Part shown: in pieces, positions 30,826 to 41,547 of the stretch | Layout: each line of letters opens with the position of its first letter | Numbering within the stretch: position 1 is the first letter of the stretch | Source of the DNA: Darksidea phi | Lineage: Eukaryota > Ascomycota > Dothideomycetes > Pleosporales > Lentitheciaceae | Direction: 5' to 3' | DNA: 64,000 nucleotides | Assembly: GCA_030770425.1 (NCBI GenBank) | Contig: JASJFT010000018.1 | Span: 310,001 to 374,000, forward strand | Translations under genes and position numbers: made by a program | Notes under the pieces: generated by a model | What the model was told of the DNA's origin: nothing | The model's input: only the letters and a program-made list of their open reading frames with translations | The model's database searches: none

Positions 30826-33420
30826 GGCGGACTGGTCCGAGATTAGTAGCGATGATGGAAGTATGAAAGGAACGAAAAAGAAGAGCGGAGAGAATATTGC
30901 AGAAAGGATATTGCGAAAAGAATATTGCACAATTGGAGCGGGGAGCTCCTTTTAGCGTGCTGCAGCGAACTGCGGGGTGCGGTGAGATCCCTGTAGTTTC
31001 TCTGTTCGATATGTCACCGATCAATCACCAGCCTCACTTCGATATGTTATCGAAGCACCAGAAGCCGGACCGAATATAATAGTGCAGCAGTTCATCCTAC
31101 CAGCTCGAGTTAGTTGTCGCAGACAAGTCCTCGAAGGCCCGAAACGCCTTTCTGAGTTTTTCCGACTGTGCTCCATGTGCTTCTCTCAACTCTTCTTAGG
31201 AAATGGACCCCAAGGCCCAGTGGGTGTTCTTACGGGTCGATAGAGAGTACTCTCCATCATTCGCCTATTTCATATGTTCGTTCAAAGTCATATTCGCTAT
31301 CAGGATTAGGCAGTGTATATTTCCTGTGATACCTTTAGGCTAAGGTCACTGAAGCTGGTGCAGGCAATGGTAAGTCCAGTAGTACGGCTCAACGTAACAA
31401 ACATGGCTTCATTCCAATGATCCAAGGTCACCTGAGGGGTCAGCAAGGTTGGAGCAGGGACCCGAAATTTTTATACAATGCGCAGCCGTAACATGATATT
31501 AGGTCTTCGCAGACTGCAGAAAGCAAAATGTCGAACTGGACGACTTTTCCTTCTAGTATGGACAAAAGCTTCAATTCGTAATGGGTAATAGTCGTTGTCC
31601 AAAACTAACAAAGTGCTCGCCAGTGATCGGCCTTCAAGTCCACCTCTCACTCTCTTTTGCGAAAGTTTCGATGTCTTTCAATCTAGTCCTCCATTGGTCT
31701 TGCAGCGGACATTCGGAGTTCTGATCTACGCCATATTTAGAAGGATGTCATTGAACCCCTTCAATAGATTCTCAACGTTCAAACCCTCCATAGGCTCCAT
31801 GTAGGGTGTAGAACGTGACATCGATGTAGGCGTCACATTCGACTTTCGGATAGATGCAAGCCGATGGCGGCGGCACAGCGGGAAGGCTCAGCCGCACTAA
31901 GCGCATCGAACTGCCGTATCCATCTCGTTCTATTTCTGGTCGCGCGAACTCTGCAACGGGCGAGCTGGGTAGAAGCGTAGGCTGGAAGGTTACACTGATC
32001 TGGGGCTGAAAGCGACGAAAGTTTTAGGGCTGAGGAGGCTTGGTCAAGAGAGGGGTGATGGAGCTGAAGCCGAGATTCGAATATTCATCCGGACGAGTGA
32101 TTAGTCATCGTTCTCAGCACGTTGCTTTCAGTCATGACTGCCGCGCGGCCTTCGCTTCACCACTCATCCAATGTGCACCGCCAGCCTCGCCGTCGGAACC
32201 CATTATCTCCCAAGCGTGTCTTGTTTTGCCCAATTCTGCGCTCTATCTTTCACGTTGCTAGCCAATTTCAGCGCACAGACCGCATAAGCTGGTAACGCGA
32301 CGGATACGGACGCCCTTCGTGTTCACATCTGGTCATGGGACACTTCGCTTCAAATCCGAAAACCTGCTTTGCGAGCAAGCCGATGATGTTAACGATGATA
32401 AAAAAGAGCGCGGACATCGTCCGACACCGGCACTATCTCGGTATGATAAGCAAGTACCCGCTGTCACAGATTCACTTTCAGCATCTCACCAGGATGCGCA
32501 AATAAGCACTCGTCAAATGACTAGTGCCCGCAAGGCTGATAGACTAATATTACCGCAGTAGGATAAGTGAGCATGAATCTCATAAGATGCTATCCCAGTA
32601 GTTCTTAGGATCGGTATTCCTTCGACGTCCACTCACGCAATCGATAGTCTATACGAAATGATACGGACACCTCTTACCCTCTCAGCACACCATTCCCATC
32701 GCGTCTTTACTCCAGATCGTAGACTTTCCCAACCCTACCTTTACTCCAAACCTCAACATCAGTCTTCCGTTGCTTTCTTTCGAGGAAAAAAACCAATTAT
32801 TGATACATAGAACGCGGGAAGGACTTGTCGCGAAAGGCCCACCCTGGTCGATCACGATCACGTTGGTAAGCAAGGACAGCGCATCTGCGAGCTCGGGTCC
32901 GCAGCAGCTCGCGCATTTGACCAGTCCGGGGCGCAATGGACTATTGCTCACCGATGACTGGTAGGATGTTCAAGGCAGCAGATATTGATTTTTGGTGGCG
33001 GGCTTACAGAGTACTTTGTCGCAGGGTGATTTTCAGAGTGGCGGTGAACGGCAAGGGTCTCCGAAAGACAGTGAGTGGTCATGACGACGGGGGGCAACTA
33101 CTCATGAGGGACAACAAGCTTGCGCGTTCAGATTCATCACTGCCCCTCCCGGGTGTGTTCGTTAGCAGTGGCGGAAGCCGCTCTGCAACAGTTACAGGAA
33201 AATGACTGTTGGTACAATATTAATATTTGTTTGGCATCTACCTAATATACACACTAAAATGGTGGAACTGTAGCTGTCCAAAAGTGCCGGATGATGCATA
33301 TGCCATAGTAGTACCCAACGGGAGCTCGCACAACAAAAATGCCAAATGTCCCACCCAAACGCCTTCGCTATGCATGCACAGTATCACATTACCTTCTTCC
33401 TCGTCGTTAGATCCTTTCCA
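30826..33420. other. 2.6 kb gene-poor interval
   Basis: Start region of the ATPase gene on the right, then no supported gene. Around 31980-31770 on the minus strand a roughly 75-codon frame without an ATG reads PSSPVAEFARPEIERDGYGS and later DAYIDVTFYTLHG; it could be a remnant exon. Other frames are short. Confidence 0.45.
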
Positions 33421-34533
33421 TCATGCGCCATCCCTCAACTTATCCATAGCCTCAAAATACCCCTCCATCCTCCATCTTCTCTCTGCCATCCATGGCAACA
33501 TCTTTTTATCCAAAGGACTCCACCACTTTGAATGCACACTGGCCACACCCCCTTCGATATCCGTAGAAAGCGCCATATGCAAGTTCCATGTATTTTTCAG
33601 AGTCGTCCAGGGCATATTTCCATGTGGGCGGTGCGCATAATTGAATAGATTTTGCTCCGGTAGGCCTGGGGAGAAGCGATCGGGCAGTTCGAGAAGGGAG
33701 AAGTAGTAGTTCAACATCTCGAGGGAAGGCTGGAAGACGAAGAAGCCAGCGTTGAGGTAGTTCTTATTGGGGAAATCGTGTTTTTCCTCGGTGGGAGGGT
33801 AGTCATGTTCTTGTTTCATTTCGGGGAAGCCGGCGAAGGAGTAAGCGGTGGGCATGGCGGCCTCGTCAGATTTCGTTTCTTGGGACTTTTCGAGCGTGGT
33901 CTGAGTTTGCACAGCGGGGTCGAGGAACACGCCGTCGAGAGGCTTTGATAGGACAGTGTCGCCATCGAGTTGGCAGATACGTTCGAATTGCGTGAGCTCC
34001 CAGAGGCGGAGCTTTGTCATGACGTCCTTCCATCCTTCATTTTTCGTTACAACCCACTTGGGATCAACCCATTCAGCCTCAACTACGATAGCGCCGTCTT
34101 TCTGTAGGCGTACACGCTTGTCTTCCGACACGTTCTTCGTGACGAGGACAATCAAGGGTATCGACTTGTCGCGGGATGCTGTATCATTGGCGTGAAGGAG
34201 TTGATATGTGAGAAGGCGTACGCCGACGAAAAAGGGGTCATCTATGCCTGCATCTTTGCTTCCGGCGAGGAAAGTCGCAAATGCATACTTGGACTTGACA
34301 TCTTTGAGTTCAGTGGGCCGCCACTGGTTGGCATGTGCGTGTGGTATAACATGCTTCGCTTTATCGGCGACTTTGCAGACGAGGCCGTCACTGTACGGAT
34401 CGCATCCAGTAGGTAACGGTGTCCAGATCAAGAAGAGGGCGACGATCAGAAGAGCGGTGAGGGAGAGGACGATGGGTTTTGAGCGCACTGAGACAGAAGG
34501 AGACGTTGAGAAAGAATTAGATAAAGAAACCAT
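33421..34533 (-). CDS. GT8-type glycosyltransferase, Golgi type II membrane protein
   Basis: Predicted nucleotide-sugar transferase in the secretory pathway. Single exon, 370 residues from the ATG at 34533; the frame is open to 34737 but the extra 68 residues lack sense and lie before a CT-rich leader. A short cytosolic tail is followed by a membrane anchor (about 20-40, IVLSLTALLIVALFLIW). The catalytic domain begins KYAFATFLAGSKD and has the metal-binding D-x-D motif in CQLDGDTVL (D190, D192). Later come NYLNAGFFVFQPS and GLPEQNLFNY, the typical acceptor-side motifs of glycogenin-like GT8 proteins, then a C-terminal HSKWWSP. Acceptor unknown; cell-wall or glycan work is inference. Confidence 0.88.
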   Translation of the reverse strand: MVSLSNSFSTSPSVSVRSKPIVLSLTALLIVALFLIWTPLPTGCDPYSDGLVCKVADKAKHVIPHAHANQWRPTELKDVKSKYAFATFLAGSKDAGIDDPFFVGVRLLTYQLLHANDTASRDKSIPLIVLVTKNVSEDKRVRLQKDGAIVVEAEWVDPKWVVTKNEGWKDVMTKLRLWELTQFERICQLDGDTVLSKPLDGVFLDPAVQTQTTLEKSQETKSDEAAMPTAYSFAGFPEMKQEHDYPPTEEKHDFPNKNYLNAGFFVFQPSLEMLNYYFSLLELPDRFSPGLPEQNLFNYAHRPHGNMPWTTLKNTWNLHMALSTDIEGGVASVHSKWWSPLDKKMLPWMAERRWRMEGYFEAMDKLRDGA

Positions 34534-37500
34534 TTTGAGAAGCGACTGTGAACAGTGGAACGAGCGTGAGGATAAGTTCGAGAATATCAAACGGCTGAGG
34601 CGGCTGGGTGGGCGCTGGGGTACAGCTGTAAATAAAGCAAAAAGGCCTCTAGTCACAATCATGGCTGGATGCTTGTAGCCTATCTTGGGTGATAAAATGA
34701 CCACTGGCTGGAGATGCCGGACCGGGCGACGCCTCATCCAGCTGGTGCCACGGTGCCACCGACCAAAATCTAGCCATAGTAACGCACGGCTTATGATAGC
34801 CAGGCTGTCTCTGGGAAAGAGACAGGGACCCTATTCATCTGTAGTTATTCTGGTCAGGCGCTGAAAAGTGGCTTTCGGTGTGTGAGATGAGGTGACATGA
34901 GGCAATGCTTTCTGTGCGAGGGTGCAAGAGCAAATGACAAGCAATGCCATAGACTCGTAATGTGTTAGGCCAAGTTGGGCAAAGGATTCGTTGCGCGGCG
35001 CAGTGGTGGCAGACGCTATCGTGCTTCTTTCGACGTTTGTGTTACTGTCCACGAACCAACAAGTACAGTGGAGAAACAGATAACGCTAGAGAGAGATAGC
35101 GGCGTTGGCCTACGTATTAGATGTCCTGCGCGGCACTATTTTGAGCATCTTCCTCTTGTCCATCCACGGGAAAGATAAATTCTCATCTCCAGAGCTAAGT
35201 CTAACGATGAAACCTGTCTCCGAATTGGAGACAAGAGAGCAGGCAGTCGATAGCACGAATGCTAAGATTCCGCATACATTGATGACTCGAAGCTAGATCT
35301 ATCTTTATCAAGTCCATTCGTATTAGCCACATTAGGCTTAGTGTGGGCTGACGCATGACGGTTCATACCTCTGAACTGCAACAGTAACATTGCTAATCCT
35401 CTCGTTTTCGGAATCGTCAGCTGTCTCACGAAAATAAAACTTCAGGCATTTTATTAGGATTTAGTTGCCATAGTGGTGTGTTCTCGGAAAATCAACACAT
35501 GCAGATAGCGTCGAGTGCCGGGCTCGACATCCACTATGATCATTCCCCCGTTGGCTGCGATAGGGCTGGAGATCTGCCGAATGAACCCGGATTGCGGGTC
35601 GCTCGGGCCTCTTGTGCGGGTTCTGAGCCATGGATACCCCTCGCCCAAGGCAAGATGCCTTGCTGGGCTCAACATAAAGTTGAACCACGGTTCATCGACT
35701 CTGCTTCACACTTGACGGACTCTTGAGAACTTCGCTTGCGGCGCACTACCGCACTCGCGATGCCCGACGCCGGAAAGTCTTTTCATACCTATAGTTAGTT
35801 GGAAAATGCCCTGTTAGCGCCAAAGCACCTCGAAATCAAAAACCAGCCTAGAACGCTCTTGACAAGAGATAGGGCCATAGATAAATTAAAAGGGTAAGCG
35901 TTATTATGGAAGCGTTGCTCAGCAGTGGTCCATTTCAAGAGCCGTCAAATGTTCGCTTTCTCCTGAACATAACCATCCTCGGATGCCGACACCTCGAATT
36001 ACGTCGATCGTATCGATATTCTATGAGAAGAAACGTCATATATTACGACCGCCAACACCGTAGAATTTCGGACAACTACCTTTATTCACTCTATACGAAC
36101 TAGCGCACGATCGACGTTCCACAAAGCCCTCACCTTCGCAAGCTAATGTTTCAACTTCAAACTCCGATTCCCGCAAGGGTTCTGCCCTCGACCCAGACGC
36201 TCTGAATCCCTTCTGACAGACTACTGTTCCAAATCACCGACAAGGCAAACTTAGAGGCTCGGCAACGCGCTACGTAGGAGAAGCCAGGTTTCCATGGCAC
36301 TTTGGGGGCTACCAGCCGTTGCCCATCTAAGATAGCTTAGTCCCCAAATCTATTCGAAGCTGGCGACCGGCTCAAGTTCACCCGATCGTCACAGTGGATG
36401 TACTTAGGGCATTCCAGTTCTAATGACGTACGCATCGTAGCAGCCTCGAGATCTCAAGTACGAAGGAGTGGAATCCAGCCCTGTTTCAGTTCATTCTGTA
36501 GCCTGTGAGATACCTAGAAAGACCTTCTGTGCATGGGTAATTCCGAGCGGCGAACAGGAACTAGATTCAACTATCTAAGCGGCCCTAGTCCAAAACCTGT
36601 GTAATTGACTAACTCAATATTGGAACAAAAGACTATATACTAGTACGAACACCAGTTTAATACAAGTAATAGGAAGCATGCATCGAAAAGCTCGCTCGTC
36701 CTCAGTGCCGCGCTTGTAAGAAGACATGAACGTAGACTACAACGATATAGAACAGGCATTCAGGACACTGGATCACGCCGCTATCTTCAAGGTCCATCGT
36801 ATACACTTCTTTCGGTTGATACCCGATCAAGTTTACCTTCTTTGCTCACTCCAATTCTTAGAAATCAGCCACTCTCCTATCAAAGGCAACCCTCTTCACA
36901 CTTGCCCCTATCCCACCATTCGACTCCGAGTCCAGCTCATCCTCAAATTCTACCATCCACCCATCCTCATCCTCGTCGTTGCCACGGCACACTCGCCTCC
37001 TAACATCCTCAACCCTTCCCAAGCACTCGTTCTAACTTGCAAAGAGGTCCCAACACCCCATCCACATACGTCTCCCGAACCGTTCCTACCACACTATGAA
37101 CACCCTGCCCACTGCCTGCAGCCTTCCCAAGGACTTTGTGTTCAATTCCAGCGACACTCTTGCATCTTTGGGCTGATGTATCGGGTATCTGTAACAATAC
37201 ATAGCGGATTGCAGGTTATTTCCGTGAGAAGGGTGACGAGTGTAGTGTTTCGCATAAGGAGAGTGAGACCGTTATTGGCGGTGGAGTTTTCTCCAAGATG
37301 GTAGGGCATTGAGACGCCGGATGAGAAGGTGAGAAAGTGGATAATGGGATAGAGCATTTGGTTCATGGTTCCTACTACTATGCGGAGGCGGAAATGAAGT
37401 TCTTTGCCGAGGGCGAAGAGAAAAGCTGGTTGTGGGGTTCGAAGCGACATTTTAAGCGGCATTGTGAGGTTTTAAGAGCGGAGGGTAGAGCAATAACGAT

Positions 37501-38129
37501 GGTGTATGTCCTTCTCGAAAACCGAAAGGATCTGGTAAAGGTATTGTCGTATTACTTTACGACATTTAATCCTCCAAGAATGTTTATGCCGATAGTGCAA
37601 AGCGGAGAAGACGTGTATGTTCAAATACAAAGTCACGTTGATAAGTACAGTAATGGTCCATGTTACGATCACGGTTGCTCCACGCCGTGGTGCTTACGCC
37701 GTCATTGCTTGCTCGACCTTATCAGAGCCGCACACTACATTATCGGTGTTCACTCTGCCCTATCCATACACACTTTCGTCTGAAATGCTTTAAAAGCACT
37801 GATCACGTTCAATGATAGCTTCTTCGCTACAGTGACACATACCATTCGCTGCTTACCCAACCGTCATGCATCAGCCGCATGTCAACTTTACAGAATTAAT
37901 AGTGCTAGAGAATGTGGGAAATAGGATCTAGGGAGCATTCAGTATAGGTTGGCAAATTGACCGAGACCAGTAACAGTGTCATACTGAACAGATGATCAAA
38001 ATATCGGAATTTGAAGAAACGAGTCGATAAGCTAAAATCCCAGCTGTCGTGAGAGATTACCACCAAATTGATTTTACTCGCATATAATACCTCACAGACG
38101 CTACCAGAGTATATCTGGACCACGAAAAG
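34534..38129. other. 3.6 kb of mostly decayed sequence
   Basis: No intact gene. A 73-codon minus frame at 35454-35675 has a protein-like end (ANGGMIIVDVEPGTRR) but no family. From 37460 down to 36840 on the minus strand, segments such as SGQGVHSVVGTVRETYVDG and EFEDELDSESNGG follow one another in different phases, interrupted by stops. This looks like a gene broken by frameshifts. The plus frame 37337-37783 (148 codons) overlaps it and I take it as a shadow. Confidence 0.4.
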
Positions 38130-38760
38130 TCTCAAGAACTATCTGTGTCAAAACAAAAACCCGGCTGCGCCCTAGCATTCAACTCTATCACAAAATCAAG
38201 CAACTCTTCACTTGCAACAATACGCTTCTGCCGGCGCCGTACAGCCGCCCTTTTATCCGCTTCCACAATGCACTTCTCAGCATAGCGAACAGCAACATCC
38301 TCACCAAGCGCAGAAAACGTCCACGGCTCCGTCCCATCGATCGTCACCTCGCTCAAGTGATCGACCACGGCATTCTATCAAAGGCACTAACGTATTCTCA
38401 TACAGATCGCTTAGTAGAACCATAAGACAGCCTAACCGTGCAGATCCAAGCTCGTGTGTAGTGTTATCGAGCCGGTCGATGAAGAAGATGAGATTTGTGT
38501 ACATAGTTGGGAGATCGATGGACACAGCGCCAAATTCGGGGTAGTTTTCACACCTGAGGAGGTTGCGGAATTGTCATGCTACCTGGCGGTGGCGCTTTGT
38601 ATTGGCTTGTTCTTGCGTTGATGTGTATGTTGAGGAATGGGAAGGAGAGGTCGGCATTGGTGGCTTTGCGTAGTTTGAGGAGGTATTGTATGATGTTATC
38701 TGCTATGCGGTAGTCCACGGCATATTTTTGTAGAGTTTATTGGGGGACGGAGTCATTTCT
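38130..38760 (-). pseudogene. Frameshifted gene remnant, family unknown
   Basis: Minus strand. Protein-like segments lie in two or three frames in the right order: a piece around 38700-38580 (NADLSFPFLNIHINART), then 38545-38370 (SIDLPTMYTNLIFFIDRLDN and LMVLLSDLYENTLVPLIE), then, after a one-base shift near 38365, 38368-38132 (VDHLSEVTIDGTEPWTF to LLDFVIELNARAQPG). The first two pieces are separated by in-frame stops. Charged helical character and amphipathic patterns suggest a former cytosolic protein of 170 or more residues. A first exon at 39019-38753 is possible but unsupported. Confidence 0.45.
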
Positions 38761-39709
38761 GTTGATGAGTGGTGGTTAGAGGTTTATTGAGAAGGCTAGT
38801 AGTCTCAACTACGACGGGCCATGTGTATAGTCTCAGATATACCTTGGTTAGTGGTTGGTGCCATTGTACATGTACAGCGTACCCTGCTATGCTGTCTACA
38901 TGACCCGCGGTACGCATAATGGATATAGCCCTCCGTGCGACGAGCGTGGCGACCAAGGGTACCAGTAAGCGCCGTACCGTAACGGCCTTACCAAAGTAGC
39001 CCACTATAGTTGTCGACATGGGGTGTCCGCGGAGTTTTTTTTCTGATGAGATATCTCGTGTTCTCGCACTCAGCTATAGGGTACTTGCGTTCTCGGAGAC
39101 GTGTGCTTGGTTGCATAGCGCACATGCGCGTCGTATGTAGTTTAGACATCCATGTTGAACCCTAGGGTGGATCCACCAAAGCGTAAAGTGCATCTAACAG
39201 GCCTGAAGAGGCTAGAGAAAAAAAAAATAGCTTTGTGGGAGTAGAGATGAGGGAACGGGACATGCTTGCCACGCACTGTTTGTTATGTGCAACCAGGCAT
39301 CCGAGATATGTCCCATTTGTCCAGGCACTTTGAGACAAATCTTAATAACATGTGAAAGGTCTTTGGCAATCAGTGGAAAGGGTCCAAACACAAATTCGAA
39401 GACAAACCTCTCTCTAAAGAGGCATTAGAAGTTTTGCGCATTAATCGAGAGACGCATATCTATCTGTGGTATCGAAAAAGTCAAAGCTCCGGCCCATGCA
39501 CATAGTTCATATCGTTCATCCTTATCTGAAATACCATGTTGTCAATGCAACGTCATTCCTCGGTCATCCTGCGGCTACTAGCGAAAGGTTGCGCACTGTT
39601 CTAACGAGCAGTTGCGGCCTCGTCTTCACTGCGTTTTTGCGCGCAGGCCCAGATGCGGTGTGCCGCGTCCTCTCTGGCCTACTTGAGAAACAGGTGGTCT
39701 GGGAGGTGT
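38761..39709. other. Intergenic, nothing supported
   Basis: A homopolymer A run lies near 39220. No gene seen. The right part is the 3' flank of RPB4. Confidence 0.45.
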
Positions 39710-40395
39710 CTATCCGAAGCGGTCCTCTAACCGACAAGTCAGCGTGGGCTATATCAAGAAGACTGATTAGTTCACACGTACGTAGTTTCTGCAGTTCGTC
39801 TAGTATAGGTTGCAGCGCCTCGTCTTCGAACTTTGTGGCGAGCGAGGGAATCAGTGTCTTGGCCTCGTCTGCGGTGTCGGGGCAGAGTGATCCTGCTACG
39901 CTTAGCTCAGTCTTTACACAGGTCTACAGCAGAGCATACCCAGCATGGCGCGCTCTACAGGATTGATCTGCGGGTTCGAGTCGAAGATTCCACCCATGGA
40001 GTGTAGGTTCTCCGTCTGTTTGTAGCGCGCGAACATATCGAGGTAGTCGACGAACTGCTGAATTGACCTGTGCACGCTCAGCGAAGTCCTCTCGCAGGAT
40101 TGCGCCGCCCAGCGCTTGCTCCCACGTACTGCGAGTCGTTGTGCACGCGATCCCCGCCCAGGGGATTGCTCCCCGGCTCCATCTGGCGCCTCTTGTCATG
40201 TATGGCCGTCACGACAGCGCGGGCCTCGGATATGGACAGCGCGTGCTCGCCCTCAAAGTCGCCGAGCTTGGGTTCGGCCCCCAGTTCCTCCTCCTGCTGC
40301 ACAGGCGGCTTCGGTCGCGACACCATCTTGGGTGCCTTGAATGTGGGCGGCTGCACGGCCTGCTGGCGCGGGGCTTCTCGCATTTCTTCGTCCAT
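39710..40395 (-). CDS. RPB4: RNA polymerase II subunit Rpb4, 4 exons
   Basis: Subunit of the Rpb4/Rpb7 stalk of nuclear RNA polymerase II, needed for initiation, stress transcription and mRNA export and decay coupling. Exons on the minus strand: 40395-40130, 40067-39940, 39892-39782 and 39726-39710, giving 173 residues. Introns of 62, 47 and 55 nt (donors GTACGT, GTATGC, GTACGT). The N-terminus is Pro/Gln-rich; then LGDFEGEHALSISEARAVV matches the stalk-binding start. IQQFVDYLDMFARYKQTEN and VERAMLGSLCPDTADEAKTL plus LIPSLATKFEDEALQPILDE are the highly conserved Rpb4 core. The internal GSLC junction confirmed intron 2. The last exon is only 17 nt (QDRFG after the junction). Three 14-bp repeats lie 100-140 bp upstream. 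It shares the upstream region with the LIM-RhoGAP gene on the other strand. Confidence 0.93.
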
Positions 40396-41547
40396 GGCGG
40401 CGGCGGGGATGCGGCGGGCGGGATGCAGTCCGAGACAGCTGAGAAGCAGATGAAGCGCCTTTGTCAGGCAGCAGCTCTTTGTCTTTGAGCAGTTCCGGCA
40501 CACTTTCTCCGGCACACTTTCTCCGGCACACTTTCTTCACGCCCCTCGATCGGACGGGTTGCGAGGGTGGGGCAATGGCTGGTCGTGCTGTTCGTCGAGG
40601 GTCCTGACAGCTCGCGAGAAGGATCTGGGGAAGCTCAGTGCCCAAGTGCTGTTCCTGAAATGCCAAGTCCGCAGCACGTGACCTAGACCTGCACCCGCCT
40701 CATTTGCCCCGCGCGCGCGCATTTCCCCAGCATCGCTGACACGGCATGCCTTTAGGCGAACATTAGCAGGCACTGTTTGACGACAGCCAAAACTATAATA
40801 AGCACGCGGCCTCAGGCGGCGCTGGCGAGGACAGTGCCCTCTTGCACGTCAAATGTCAATGGGCGTGCATGCACGTTAATTGCTAAGGTGTAATTTGGCC
40901 TAGCCGAAGCGGTCTAGTCCCCTGCAGTCTGCCACAGCCTCAACCTCCGCAGCGACAGCTCACGATACCCACGCACGCATACCGCTCCACCCTACCCCCT
41001 TCGAGCCCGGCGCCCTGCTCTCCGACTGCGCGTGCTGTGCGTGCTGGCCCGTCTCTCCTCGCTGTCGGCTGCTCTGACTGCGTTTCAGCCGCCCGCCAGG
41101 GACCAATTCAACCCCCCGAGCTCGCCAGCGACTTTTCACGACTCGACCCCTCCGTCCGCCCTCCACCGTGTCGCATGCTGCCGAGTGCGTGTCCGATCGA
41201 CCCGCACACACCTTCACTCTCGCCGCCGCATCGACGCCCCGCTCGCGACGCTTCACCGCCGGGCAAAGGGCGGTCGCCAACGCATACGTCCCTCGCCTCT
41301 CCGCCCGCTCAGGTTCGTTGCTAGGCAGTATTTGAATTGTAGCACGGTGCCCATTTCCGCTGCATCGTCACTGTCCGCCCCTACCGCTTTTTGTTGACCT
41401 CAACCCGACGACTCCCCGACGACTCGCCGCCGACCCGCCGCCGACCCCGTCTCTCACGCGCGCTTCGAGAGCCCGTTCCCACGACCGCGTACTCGCAATC
41501 TTCGTCCGGCGGGGAGCAGGCTTGGTCAGCTCTGGCACACCTCTACC
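40396..41547. other. Shared promoter region of RPB4 and the LIM-RhoGAP gene
   Basis: 1.15 kb between divergent genes. Holds three 14-bp repeats (40495-40536) and, from about 40,920, a GC- and CT-rich stretch that is probably the long 5' leader of the RhoGAP gene. Overlapping ORFs here are composition effects. Confidence 0.5.
40495..40536. repeat. Three perfect 14-bp tandem repeats upstream of RPB4
   Basis: CCGGCACACTTTCT repeated three times without a mismatch, 100-141 bp upstream of the RPB4 ATG (AGAAAGTGTGCCGG in coding direction). A repeated regulator site in the promoter or 5' leader is possible; recent slippage is the other explanation. Confidence 0.9.

Noticed and set aside
30826..30930. 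35-residue hydrophobic N-terminal extension of the copper ATPase
   Set aside because: The CT-rich DNA looks like a 5' leader, and the ATG at 30825 has a strong start context and begins the Cys-rich region typical of the family.
37337..37783. 148-codon plus-strand ORF
   Set aside because: No family features, and it overlaps minus-strand segments that look more like decayed coding sequence.
39466..39966. 166-codon plus-strand ORF
   Set aside because: It is antisense to the 3' exons of RPB4, whose conserved protein explains the sequence.
39960..39990. GGGTTCGAGTC, resembling a tRNA B box
   Set aside because: It lies in a coding exon of RPB4, and no A box or cloverleaf can be formed around it.
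40537..41540. Several ORFs of 90-140 codons on both strands
   Set aside because: High GC and CT content removes stops; products are Arg/Pro/Ser-rich without motifs. Likely the RhoGAP leader.
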